A stretch of DNA of 64,000 nucleotides from Sinonovacula constricta (taxonomy: Eukaryota > Mollusca > Bivalvia > Cardiida > Solecurtidae). Position 1 is the first letter of the stretch. Each line of letters starts with the position of its first letter. Location of the stretch: NCBI GenBank assembly GCA_007844125.1, contig CM017561.1:35535654-35599653 (forward strand), written 5' to 3'. Shown in pieces: positions 33,359 through 43,276 of this stretch. The translations under genes were made by a program, and so were the position numbers. The notes beneath the pieces are model-generated. The model made no database searches and was not told the origin of the DNA. It worked only from the letters and a program-made list of their open reading frames with translations.

Positions 33359-34090
33359 CATCTCAGTTATCGAGAGAAAATGATCACTTCACATGTGTCA
33401 CTGCATTAATTTTTCTAGCTTAACAAACCCATTGGATGTTCATTCTGGGGGATAAACTGTAAGCTATGTTAAAGTTTAAAACCTTTTCTTTTAAAAAGAC
33501 AATACGTTTTCTGTTAATAAGTTCCCTTAAAAGACACCAAGAGACAAAATGGCTCTGGGAAACACCACCAATTATTCAATTTTAAGATGTTAAAGATTTT
33601 TTTAAATTTTATCTCTATCGTTCTGAATACGAGTTCAGGCTTAAGTGAAGGTCCAGAGTGACTAATTAGAACATACCATACTTGCTGCTAAGTTTTTATC
33701 AGTACATATTGTTATCTTACAGCAGGTAGTTGTGAGCATGTAGCTGTTTTTATTTCCTATTTTACTGAGAAAAAACAATGGAGCTATTGACATGACCATT
33801 TCATTAGCATCTCCTTAGACATTGAAAACCTTGTTCCTGTTTCTCAAAATAAAAAAGATATTATCTTTTAACATTGAATAATTGTTTTGTAATTAAAACT
33901 GGAATCAATTTTAAAAAGGGCAAGTAACTCTAAAATTAATTGTGGCAGAGTTATGCCCCTTTTTACACCATTCATTGTTCTATGTAGCACTGAGAAGTTG
34001 AGCATGCTGTCTCAGGACAGATCTTTTTTTAAATATGTAGCATGAGATGTATTTAGACAGAAGCAGTTCTGAATTATGTCTGCCTTTGCC
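33359..34090. other. AT-rich stretch, nothing recognised
   Basis: No repeat family or coding frame supported. Confidence 0.5.
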
Positions 34091-34218
34091 ACTAACCATG
34101 AAAGAGAGAATATATACTGCCAACATAGAGAGGTAATGATGAAGGGAAGGGCGAGTATGTTTAAAGAAACCACTGCAGAACAGAGAACAATGTTTATGTA
34201 AGAACACCAACTATTTAG
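34091..34218. repeat. 128-nt direct repeat, left copy
   Basis: It is about 97 percent identical to 34490-34617 (differences near the left edge and in CACCAACTATT versus CACGAATTATT). The two copies directly abut the two ends of a SINE-A. Confidence 0.95.
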
Positions 34219-34489
34219 ACCGGCCGCAGTAGCTCAGGTGGTAGAATGTCGGCTTGTGGATTGGGAGGTCGTGGGTTTAAACCAAAGACTTTAAAGTTGG
34301 TAGTAATGGCTTCCCTCCTAACCCTCTGGGCTAAGGGGACAGCATTACGCCTGACTCTTCAATGTCAGTATAATGGACCGGCCAGGTTCAGTTCCTGGGC
34401 ACCTCATAAGTGCCCCTGTGCTATAATGATTTAAATGTTGCTGCACAGTATCGGCAAAGCAAAAATGCTGATTAATCCCATCCGATCCC
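34219..34489 (+). mobile_element. SINE-A copy between 128-nt direct repeats
   Basis: The head is ACCGGCCGCAGTAGCTCAGG. The distal head is damaged: the segment normally CCCCGGCCGGGTC is deleted after GTGGGTTTAAA. The body is normal (GGGCTAAGGGGACAGC, CACCTCATAAGTGCCCC) and it ends in ATCCCATCCGATCCC. Confidence 0.9.
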
Positions 34490-34617
34490 ACTTACCATGA
34501 AAGATAGAATATATACTGCCAACATAGAGAGGTAATGATGAAGGGAAGGGCGAGTATGTTTAAAGAAACCACTGCAGAACAGAGAACAATGTTTATGTAA
34601 GAACACGAATTATTTAG
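34490..34617. repeat. 128-nt direct repeat, right copy
   Basis: This is the partner of 34091-34218. See there for the comparison. Confidence 0.95.
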
Positions 34618-35573
34618 GTTTTCTAAGAATTGCTATAAACACTATTCAAGTAGACGACTTGTCTGCACAAAGGTATTTGAGAGGATTGTTGTGAACAAAG
34701 GTTGTGATAGATATTTTTCTTTATTATGTAAGTACAGTGTAAGCATAATTATTCATTATGTGCGTAAATTTCCACAGGTAAATGTTCCATTCACATAATT
34801 GTTATGTAGGTCATTGCTTGCTTGGCACTGATAAGAAAACTCCCTATATCATTGATGTTTTAGTTTTATTAATTGTTAGGAAATATATAGATATGTTGTA
34901 CAAATAGTTTCCATGAAAATAAATTGTAAATTAATTTCTCTATTTGAAGGTAATTTATACTTACCATGAAAATAATTCATAAATTAACGGCCCAAAATGA
35001 ATGTAATTACCTGTCTTTTTTATAAAGAACTGTTATGATTAATTAATAATGTTGTATGCCAATATAGTTGATCATGGTTGTTACCTGGGTTCAATGTTCA
35101 CTCTTTAGCTAAGTCCTCCCATTCCCCTGCTCGTGGGCTTCCAAATATAATTAACTCTGCAGCCAAAGTCCAAGACCATTTCCTGGAACCTGATTGGTCG
35201 GACTTAAGTTTTTTTATGTTTTGGACCAAACCTCAAGATATTATAACTTTATACAGCTTAGTTATAAACCTGAATTAAGCATAAATGATTGTATAGCAGT
35301 TTTGAAGCTCAGGTGTGAGGAATACACAGTCATTTGGCAAAGGCAGTGTTTCATTTTATTTCCCCCAAACATCTAAACATTGCCTAAAGTCTTTGGCATA
35401 GAAATCCATCTAGGATTATAAAGGGTTTATCCTTAGCCTCTACAAAGCAAACATCTGTCCGGTACCATTTGATGAAGCCCACATTTGGAGCTGTTGGAGC
35501 TGTTGGATCAGGATAAGCACTATTTGCATCAAAGTTTATAAGCATATATTGATACCTAATGAACAGGATATAG
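34618..35573. other. AT-rich stretch, nothing firm
   Basis: The frame at 35078-35278 (plus) is open and not repeat-derived, but it has no motif and no splice support. A foldback trace lies near 35508. Confidence 0.4.
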
Positions 35574-35574
35574 A

Positions 35575-35580
35575 TTTATT
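35575..35580 (-). promoter_or_regulatory. Polyadenylation signal AATAAA (minus strand)
   Basis: TTTATT on the plus strand is AATAAA on the minus strand. It lies about 70 nt past the stop of the exon candidate at 35651-35794. The hexamer is common in AT-rich DNA, so it only supports the exon because of its position. Confidence 0.35.
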
Positions 35581-35650
35581 CAAATTTCTAAAAACTTTGT
35601 GTTGACTGTTATCCAATGTTGCATGATAAGGGTTATGTTGCATGTACATG

Positions 35651-35794
35651 TCAGGTACATGAAGATGGTCTTGGACACAGAGTCCAAGGTGTTTTTATCT
35701 CAAGATCAAACTCAACTTTGACGTCTTCTGTAGACAGGTTTCCTAGTGGTGTTCTAGTTGTAGGTCCACTTGCAGAAACATCTTTCATCATATA
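35651..35794 (-). CDS. Candidate terminal coding exon, unknown protein
   Basis: On the minus strand a good acceptor (CATTTTTCATTCAG) is followed by 47 open codons and a TGA. The peptide starts YMMKDVSASGPTTRTPLGN, continues through EDVKVEFDLEIKTP and ends CPRPSSCT. The phase at the acceptor is zero. AATAAA follows about 70 nt after the stop. The patch is less AT-rich than its flanks and belongs to no repeat seen here. Against it, the plus strand is also open across the same bases, and frames of this size are common by chance. No domain is recognised, and upstream exons would lie at higher coordinates. Confidence 0.35.
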   Translation of the reverse strand, partial: YMMKDVSASGPTTRTPLGNLSTEDVKVEFDLEIKTPWTLCPRPSSCT

Positions 35795-36112
35795 CTGAAT
35801 GAAAAATGTTTAGCAAGTTTTTTTACAACTTTGGTTTTCATCTATAAATCAATGTGACTAAAATGTTTCCATATTGACCAATTGTGCCAATCCATTGACA
35901 ACATGATTTCCCCCCTTTTTTATACTACACCATTATGTAAGCGTGAAACGTAACTTTCACGAAAATCCTGTGCAGTATGTGAACAGCAAAACGGACAATC
36001 CTCTGCGCGTCACAAAGTTCTCTAGGAGTCAATCCACTCTGAACTTGCTTAACTTTTTTCCTTCAGTATAGCCCAAGTCTAACAAGCTCATTATTTGCTT
36101 AATGTATTTTTA

Positions 36113-36590
36113 AAGGTGGTATCCAACATTTTGCCTATATCAAATGCAGAAAATGGTATTTTTCCATTGTTTGGAAGAATTTAGACATACTTACTGTATA
36201 AATTCATAATACAGTCTAAATATAAATGATTTTGAACACTTCCTACATTTTTAGACAGTTCTTATTGTGAAAAATATCTCTCCAAAATAATGTTTATTCT
36301 TTCTAAATCAATAAATAAGCATGATAGTGATCTCTTCTGAAAAAAGATATCGGCATCAGAGCGGACGACTCGGATGACCATATAAAGTGATCAGTTTTAA
36401 ATTAGCTATGCAGCGTGGCTCAGCTATAGGACATATCTGTTTCCTGTTACAAGACGGGATTTATGCTTCACTGTTCATACCGAGCTTGGGCATCAATGAA
36501 CAGTATTTTGCAGGACCTTTTCAGATAACAAGGACTTGTTTTGTTATTTAATAACAAATTTTCAATCCAAACTGTCAGATGCTACCATTA
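36113..36590 (-). mobile_element. MITE-T copy, reverse orientation
   Basis: It begins TTTTAAAGGTGGTATCCAAC and ends AAACTGTCAGATGCTACCATTAA. The interior matches the reverse complement of 10336-10832. The landmark CATCAATGAACAGTATTTTGC at about 36493 is the segment that expanded into a minisatellite at 61366-61845. Confidence 0.8.
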
Positions 36591-36690
36591 ATATTTCTTT
36601 ATAATATCTTGATGGATATAAGTTAATGTAACATAATGTTTCTTGAAGAATTCTTAGGATTGAGAAGTATCTTAAATGATAAACTACTCT

Positions 36691-36947
36691 GCAAGGGTGC
36701 CCATGGCGTAGTGGTTGAGTCGCCGACTTTTAACTCCTCTGAATGCTTATCCTTCCACCAAGTGGGTTCGAGTCCCATTCATGGCAAAGGTCAATGTGTG
36801 AAGATCTTCCAGCTGAATTGCAGTGCGCCGGTGGTTCTACTCAGACATTTGTCTGCGGTCTTCTCCCACCAAAAAGCTGTACATTGCTATAATGATCATA
36901 ACTGGTTGCTGCAATGTATTTACAAACAAAACGTAACTTACTGCAGG
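36691..36947 (+). mobile_element. SINE-C copy, full length
   Basis: The head GGGTGCCCATGGCGTAGTGG with GGGTTCGAGTCCC is the closest to an intact head in the window. The body is AGATCTTCCAGCTGAATTGC, TCAGACATTTGTCTGCGG and AAAGCTGTACATTGC, and the tail is TACAAACAAAACG. Confidence 0.9.
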
Positions 36948-37003
36948 TGTGAACTGCTTTATTAACATAGAGTCTCTGAGTCACACTGTTGTCTTGGTTT
37001 CAG

Positions 37004-37125
37004 GCTGTCTTCAGAGAAAACACTAGGTGTTGTTGTGTGACAAGCTGGTGAACCTAATGTTCCAGCAATTAATTGTCCAGGAGAGTCAGCGTCTGGAGAA
37101 AAATGAGTCCCAGACATTAACAGGA
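37004..37125 (+). CDS. Possible exon with good splice borders
   Basis: An acceptor (TGTTGTCTTGGTTTCAG) and a donor (AACAGGAG|GTGATC) bound about 122 nt. Downstream of an in-frame TAG at 37026 the frame encodes DKLVNLMFQQLIVQESQRLE and then KNESQTLTGG, a polar helical-looking chain. The TAG means the whole interval cannot be one coding exon. The true acceptor may be later, or this may be a first coding exon with its start at the internal ATG. No family was recognised. Confidence 0.22.
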
Positions 37126-37209
37126 GGTGATCAGACATAATGAAACTCTATTTTATCTATTTTGGAGGGTATTTTAAGAGCTGCATGAACTCCGGAAATT
37201 TGAAGTAAA

Positions 37210-37330
37210 ACATTATATCACTTCATAGCTTGCCTTACAGTGGTTCTTCCCAGGCAAGGCTTTGGTTTGTCCTTCACCAATTAAAGTACAAGCCATGCTG
37301 GTGTGACTGAACGTAAATGTCGCCGTCAAA
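37210..37330 (+). mobile_element. SINE-C trace
   Basis: Only CAGTGGTTCTTCCCAGGCA, CCTTCACCAATTAAAG and GTGTGACTGAACGTAAATG are recognisable. Strongly decayed. Confidence 0.35.
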
Positions 37331-38324
37331 ACGTTCAAACTGTTTGGTATAGGCACATTAGGTACTATGCATATTGACTTATACCTATGCCAACATGCAT
37401 TTTTGAATTGTATTCATTTTTTGTTATGTTAAGCAGATGGATTCTGTTGTGTTTTGATATTCTTTTTATGAACTTGCTGTGAATATTAGATAAAATGTGA
37501 CTAATTTCCTGGGTAATTCTGGATCATTCTTCGTACTTCGTCAATTAGTTTGGCTTCATATGGATGACCTAAAAGCATTCATGAAGCAGTATTGATGGTC
37601 CAGTATAACGGAATACCTAAAGATCATTATCTTTGGTCTGTGTGGCCAATTCCATAGAGATTTGGCCAAGTATAACTGGATAGGGGTGGGGAGTGTTGGG
37701 TCTGGACCCGCTTGAAATGATAAAAAAATAACTAACATGGAACAGTTTTTTTAATATTTCAGGGTATGTCACATTTTTATTGCACTAGTAGTGGTATTGA
37801 CACATGTCCAGTACTGCAGATATGATGAGAAAGCACATATTTATGCCTAAAATGGCTTGAAAAACTAAATTGAAATCAAACTATTTGTGTAACTACATGT
37901 GTTCTATTTAGGTCTGTTAATTGTGATGAGAATAGTTTGAAAAAAAGTAGCTTCTGAAATACAGGAAATGGTGCTATTTGGATAATACATTTCCCAAGGT
38001 TTCATGGGGAGCATGCCAGATCCCCCTGGCACAGCTTGCAACTCTGGTGCTTGTTTGTTTATGACCCCTGAAAAAATTTCCTGGATCCGCCTCTGTCAAG
38101 TACTAACTTCTATTGTTCTAAGCATATTTAAGATCATCTTTGTTTGAAGCATATTGTTTATCAAGATTTCTATAGGAACTGATGAGACCTAAATGTCATG
38201 TTGTTATAAGAGATTTCAATGGTTTCTACAAATGTTTTTAGAATATTATGTTTCAAGAATATAGAAGTTTCTGTAATTAATCCTAAATTAAAGTCTGGGG
38301 TAAAGCTGTTGATAAATTTTTTGA
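37331..38324. other. AT-rich stretch, nothing firm
   Basis: Two short phrases recall other parts of the window: TTTATGACCCCTGAAAAAATTTCCTGGATCC at 38058-38088 resembles 50610-50645. It may be one old interspersed repeat. The minus frame at 37556-37738 has no support. Confidence 0.4.
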
Positions 38325-38490
38325 TTTTAGTTCCAATTCCTTGGCTCCTCACCACATGGGTTCCTGCCACATAGGGTGCAAAGGACTTAATTTGAGAAAG
38401 TCTCCAAGCTGACCTGTATTGCATTGGTGGTTCAACCTAGAGGTTGGTCTATAATAACCATGATTGTGTCACTAAATAAAAAATAACCAT
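38325..38490 (+). mobile_element. SINE-C copy, partial
   Basis: The blocks CTTGGCTCCTCACCACATGG, GCAAAGGACTTAATTTGAG and AAGCTGACCTGTATTGC, with a deleted 3' part ending ATAATAACCATGATTGTGTC. Confidence 0.65.
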
Positions 38491-39114
38491 GTATTTGTAT
38501 TTCAATGCATAGAATAGCTGACCCAGTTCTGCAGAAATTAGATATTGCCTTGGCAATGATATTGACCTTTTTAACTAATTGGCTTTTATGGCAAATGGCC
38601 ATTAAAATAGCTTGCTTAGGAAACAAGCTGCTGAATTATTTATCCATTTATTAAGGCATATGCTATTGTATAACTGTGGATGTGCCCTTATGGACTGGCA
38701 TTTGTGTATTATTCTGAGCACTGTATTGTAGTGTTATACAAACAAGGGCAACACAAAAAAGAGCTTGCAATTAATTTTTGCTACATTTTGTTAATCATCA
38801 ACCTTTTATGTTATTTGTTATTTGTAACATCACTCCAACACAGTAATGGTCATATTGTTATGTTAGCAATTGGTCATGAAGAAAACCCCAGGCTCCTGTC
38901 TGGGTAGCACCACAGGTGCACAACATGTTAGCTCGGAACCTGCCCGGAAACCCCCCACCCTGATGAAGAATTTGCACACCAACTTCTTCTTGAACCCAAT
39001 CTATTTATACCTTTATGCTGAGACTTCAGCAGTTATAATGCCGATCCTGTTAAGACAGAACCTTGAGGGGGTTTATTATGTTAATATATATATCACATAC
39101 CACATACCTCTTCA

Positions 39115-39376
39115 CTGGCCACAATAGCTAAGGTGGTAGAGCGTCGACTTGCGGATCGGGAGGTCGTGGCTTCAAACCCTAGCTGGGTCAAACCAAAAGA
39201 CTTTAAATTGCTTCCCTCCTAAAACTGGGGGCTTAGGGGACAGCATTACTCCTGACTTGTCAGTGTCAGTATAATGGACCGGCTGGGTTCAGTCCCTGGG
39301 CACCTAATAAGTGCCCCTGTGCTATGATAGAATTGTCGCTGCACAGTATCGGCTAAACGCCGGCAAATCCCAATCC
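39115..39376 (+). mobile_element. SINE-A copy with 12-nt TSD
   Basis: The head is CTGGCCACAATAGCTAAGG with GGCTTCAAACCC. There is a 14-nt deletion around GACTTTAAATTGCTTCCC. It ends ATCGGCTAAACGCCGGC with AAATCCCAATCC. The flanks CATACCTCTTCA (39103-39114) and CATACCCCTTCA (39377-39388) form a TSD with one mismatch. Confidence 0.93.
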
Positions 39377-39410
39377 CATACCCCTTCAAATGACATGCAG
39401 ACAAGATAAA

Positions 39411-39548
39411 AGGTTGTATCTGACAGTTTGGACAAAAAAACTTTTCCATGAAACCACCAAATAAATAATTGTTACTCGAGTAGATCTCGCAAAATGCTGT
39501 TTTTTGATGTCTTGTACCTGTGTAAAAAAGTGAATTGTATCAAGTGTC
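39411..39548 (+). mobile_element. MITE-T left fragment
   Basis: AAAAGGTTGTATCTGACAG, CATGAAACCACCAAATAAATAA and CAAAATGCTGTTTTTTGATG match the first ~135 bp of the family. The rest is absent. Confidence 0.7.
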
Positions 39549-39589
39549 GGTGTGCTGTAAAACCCAAAATACAAATACTCTAAGCCTAC

Positions 39590-39684
39590 TTAGCACAAGT
39601 TGATTAGACAAATGATGTTGATCCTAGAAGCTGTCTTAATTAGGATCTGCACTATTTGACACATAGTCACAAGCAATATGTTCA
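39590..39684. repeat. Foldback element copy (FB family)
   Basis: GATGTTGATCCTAGAAGCTG with TAATTAGGATCTGCACTATT. It sits just left of the SINE-B insertion at 39698. Confidence 0.55.
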
Positions 39685-39697
39685 GCAACATATGTTT

Positions 39698-40016
39698 ATG
39701 TTTATGTTTATAAGGTTTATCGTCCCACCAACAGTATTTCAGTTATCTGAAGACGGTGTCCACTTGAAGCAGATATAGTGCTGCCTTCACTGTGTATGGC
39801 ATGCCATGAACACCTGGCATGATACCACACCCAGGCACATTATCCTGACACTGGGCCAACCAGTCAAGGAACTGCCCTTATATTTGCTTGAGGGTTAGCA
39901 AGGGAGCTATACCACTACCATTTTTACCGACTTTGGTATGTCGCGGCCCGGGATCGAACCCGGGGCCTCCCGTACCTGGAGCCGACGCTCTACCGATTGT
40001 GCTACCAGGTCCGGTT
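39698..40016 (-). mobile_element. SINE-B copy, full length with 13-nt TSD
   Basis: This is the best-preserved SINE-B. The head, reversed, occupies 39945-40016 (GCGGCCCGGGATCGAACCC, TACCAGGTCCGG). The tail is GGTTTATCGTCCCACCAAC. The perfect repeat GCAACATATGTTT lies at 39685-39697 and 40017-40029. Low divergence marks it as a young insertion. Confidence 0.96.
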
Positions 40017-40029
40017 GCAACATATGTTT

Positions 40030-41133
40030 GTGTTAATAGAGATAACTAAGAACCTAAGTTTGAGTTATATGTAATAATAAATGTAGTTGGATACAGGTTA
40101 TCCTGCCAGAAGGAGTCAGTGACTGGAGACATATGATAATTTGGCATGTTGTATCTGCAGCTGACAATCCCTCAGATAGGTCTGTTAATCCACTCATGAA
40201 TATGTTTGAATCTACAAACAGTTTCTCCCCAACAGTATACTAGAATGAGCCAGGATGTGAGACATCTAAGGCGCTATAGAGAGCAGCGCTTTAAACAAGA
40301 AGATGACTATCCTGGGAACTAAACACTCTCTTACTCTGTTGATTAATTACATAAACATTTGACAGTAACGAACCTTAACTCTGATGGGAAGTGGGGTATT
40401 TTTGCTACTTTGTTTTCCTTGTTCTCTGCTACATCTGTTTTTACAAGCTGCTTTTCTAACATCAGTATACTTTCTGTCTTTTGTTAAACAAAACTTCACC
40501 AAATGTCTATGTTTTTTATGCTACTTTTTTATAATTGCAAGCTACTCTATATTGTTGCAAGCTACCCTGTTAAAAAAACAGAACTTGGTTCTTTTCTCGG
40601 AAAAGTGTCTCACCGAACACCTCTGACATCCTGTTACTGACTGCTACACTATTATATCATAATAGGCATCTCTCTCAAGAGCAGTGCCAATAACTGGTGG
40701 GTCTTATACTTTCTTAAACTTCATATTCTGGTCAAAGAATCCCAAGTGAGATTTCACATATGCTGCACTCAGACCAAACAGGAATGGCAGAAGCAAAAAC
40801 TAGGCAAGAATGATAGCATGCATCTGAACTTGCTAAATGTGCAATGTACAAAAGATGACGAAATAGAATTTTGTTTATATTGTTGCTTCATGAATGCCGT
40901 ATACTGATAGTAAGTAATACCTGTGCATTCCTTTTAAGAAAAATACAATTTGTTTATTTTAACAATCTATAAAATGTAAAACAGCAAAGATATTGAATAA
41001 AATCATGTATTATTATTTTTTTTAGATTCCTAGCCTGATGTTTTTCAAAGTCATAACACTTATAGACAATCTTCTGAGCTTGAAGCAGTAATTCTTTATT
41101 TGGTCTTAAACTTTTTTTGTAAAGATTGGGCAA
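40030..41133. other. AT-rich stretch, nothing recognised
   Basis: The frame at 40384-40626 (plus) is phenylalanine/leucine/cysteine rich, a typical chance product of T-rich sequence. No repeat was recognised. Confidence 0.5.
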
Positions 41134-41372
41134 TTTAGTGGTAGAATCACTGATTTGTAATTTTTCTGACTGCTTAGCCTCTCACCGCATGAGTTTAAGT
41201 TCTGTTCGGGGCGAAGGACTTAATGTGAGAAGGTCTTCCAGCTGACTTGCAGTGTGCCGGTGGTTCTTCCAAGACATACGTCTGTCTGAGTCTTCCTTCA
41301 CCAGAAAACTGGACGTTGCTATAATGGTCATTATTGGTTGCGGCGATGTATTTCAAAAACAAAAAAACAAAA
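41134..41372 (+). mobile_element. SINE-C copy, near full length
   Basis: The head remnant is TTAGTGGTAGAATCACTG with TAGCCTCTCACCGCATGAG. The body is AGGACTTAATGTGAGAAGG, CAGCTGACTTGCAGTGTGC and AACTGGACGTTGC, and the tail is TTTCAAAAACAAAAAAACA. Confidence 0.88.
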
Positions 41373-41810
41373 ACATTGTAAAGATTGCTTACCACTAGTT
41401 TTCAGTTATTTTTATTTTTCCTGCAAGTATATAAAGTGTCCAAATGGCTTATTTAGGCTACAGATTATGTCTGCTATTTTTAGACGTCCTTGGAAAATAC
41501 AGAACTGGCTTATATCCTGCATAAGCAGTGCTTCTCTGAGTAGGAAAAAACTTGCATCAGTTTCAGAAGTTAACTTATAAAGCCGATGCTTCTTTCAGAA
41601 TAATCCACTAGTAATTACATTTTGTGTAATTTTGCATGTCTTGTAATTATATCGACATTTCCTGAATAAAGAGTCAAAAGTTTGAGCTCCGCAATATAAA
41701 CCACCTTTCCCCATATGCAAATTTCAATTTTCATAATATTTGCGTCACACTCCAGTGCATCGCCAATGAGTCTTCCAGCTGCTACCTTTACTGTATCCTT
41801 TGTTTGTGTA

Positions 41811-42082
41811 CTGGCCGCAATAGCTCAAGAGGTAGAGCGTCAGCTTGCGGATAGGGAGGTCGCGGGTTCAAACACCAGCCGGGTCAAACCAAAGACTACA
41901 GTTGGTAGTTGATCAGTGGCTCTACTAATGCTTGGGGCTAAGGGGACAGCATTATGCCTGACTAGTCGGTGTCAGTATAATGGACCGGCCGGGTTCAGTT
42001 CCTGGGCACCTCGTAAGTGCCCCTGTGCTATAATGATAGAAATGTAGCTGCACAATATCGGCAAAAATGCTGGCAAATACCA
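41811..42082 (+). mobile_element. SINE-A copy, full length
   Basis: The head is ACTGGCCGCAATAGCTCAAG with GCGGGTTCAAACACC. The body is GGGGCTAAGGGGACAGC, CAGTATAATGGACCGGCCGG and CACCTCGTAAGTGCCCC. The end is CAATATCGGCAAAAATGCTGG. The TSD is unclear. Confidence 0.92.
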
Positions 42083-42144
42083 TCCCTTTTTGGGGGTTTA
42101 CTACTACAATTGCAACTGTAACCAATCTTATTTCTTGAGACTTG

Positions 42145-42260
42145 GCAGCAATTAATACAGATCCTGATCAGACAGCTCCTATCAGACATAGGCTGATAGG
42201 GATTTACACAATTACCCTAAACCTGGTCAGGTTGTGTGCTTAACTGGCTAAGATTAAGGT
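42145..42260. repeat. Foldback element copy (FB family)
   Basis: ATACAGATCCTGATCAGACAG CTCC, then AGGCTGATAGGGATTTACAC, then CCTAAACCTGGTCAGGTTG. It shows the family order, hairpin followed by a CCTAAACCTGATCA block. Confidence 0.6.
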
Positions 42261-42497
42261 TTGGTGAAGCAATATGGCGCTTAATTTTAACCTGAATTAT
42301 GTAACTCTATATATACCAAAGAAAAACAAACAATCCATTTACTAAGTTTATTATTTGCTTTCACTTCAAACATTGAATATTTTGAATCTACAGTTTTGTT
42401 CATGATAACACACTTTCAGAGCTTTAGTCTCATTTAGCACTTTGATTTTTTTAATAGATATAGTACAAACCTATATATAGTCATCTCTTTTTTTCAG

Positions 42498-42566
42498 GTA
42501 GTGAATTGTCATCTCTGATCTAATCCACACAAAACAACTGCAAGAAGTTGAAGACACACAATTCAG
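42498..42566 (+). other. Possible non-coding exon (69 nt)
   Basis: It is bounded by a strong acceptor (TCTCTTTTTTTCAG) and a consensus donor (TTCAG|GTGAGA). All three plus frames contain a stop, so it could only be an untranslated exon or part of a non-coding RNA. No repeat matches. Confidence 0.25.
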
Positions 42567-42684
42567 GTGAGAGCATTTGCTGAAATCAAATACTGTTGTT
42601 ACCCATTAGTCCTTACAATGCTGCATTTAATGGTAAATTATCAATCCTTAATTCCTACTTATTGGTGAAATATTGATAGGTCAA

Positions 42685-42805
42685 ATGTTTATTTATGAAG
42701 ATTTAGCATGGATCCTTACTAGACTGCTCCCTGATCGAGCCTGCTGATTTGGATCTATGCTTTCTTTCCTAAACAATCAATTAGCACTCAGCAGGATATG
42801 AGATT
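42685..42805. repeat. Foldback element copy (FB family)
   Basis: GCATGGATCCTTACTAGACTG with CTGATTTGGATCTATGC around CTCCCTGATCGAGCC, then CCTAAACAATCAATTAGC and TCAGCAGGATATGAG. Confidence 0.6.
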
Positions 42806-43191
42806 TATGGAACTAGACTGTCTTGGGAGGAAAATCAGTGGTAATCATTTATAGTGCAGGTGTTTAGAGATGACTTGTTTTGCCATCTGAGCTCATTTGT
42901 CTGAAGTTTTCAGAGAGCAAAATGATAAACATTAAGAGGAAATAATCTGGCTGAATGTTATGTGTTTGGTTAGTAAAGTCAAATCTGCCATTTAAATAAT
43001 TAGGTTCCTCTTTTTTGTTATATTTTTGATAAATGTCTGCAGAAATTTTGTAGATAGGTAGGAAAGGCCTAGGACATAGTCTTAGGTATTTGTTGAAATT
43101 ATGTCAGTCATTTTGACATGGAGTATAGGAATAAAATACCCTGATTATTAAATTTGAGGAAAGGATGTAACAAACTCAATAGAACGCATAG
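42806..43191. other. AT-rich stretch, nothing recognised
   Basis: No repeat or coding signal. Confidence 0.5.
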
Positions 43192-43276
43192 AATGTTATA
43201 CACAGTGAATTCAGCACTATATCGGCTACAAGTGGACACTATGTCCAGATAAGTGAAATACTATTGGTGGGACAGA
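43192..43276 (+). mobile_element. SINE-B 3' fragment
   Basis: GTTATACACAGTGAATTCAGC, CTACAAGTGGACACTATG and GTGAAATACTATTGGTGGGAC. Head and tail are missing. Confidence 0.7.
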
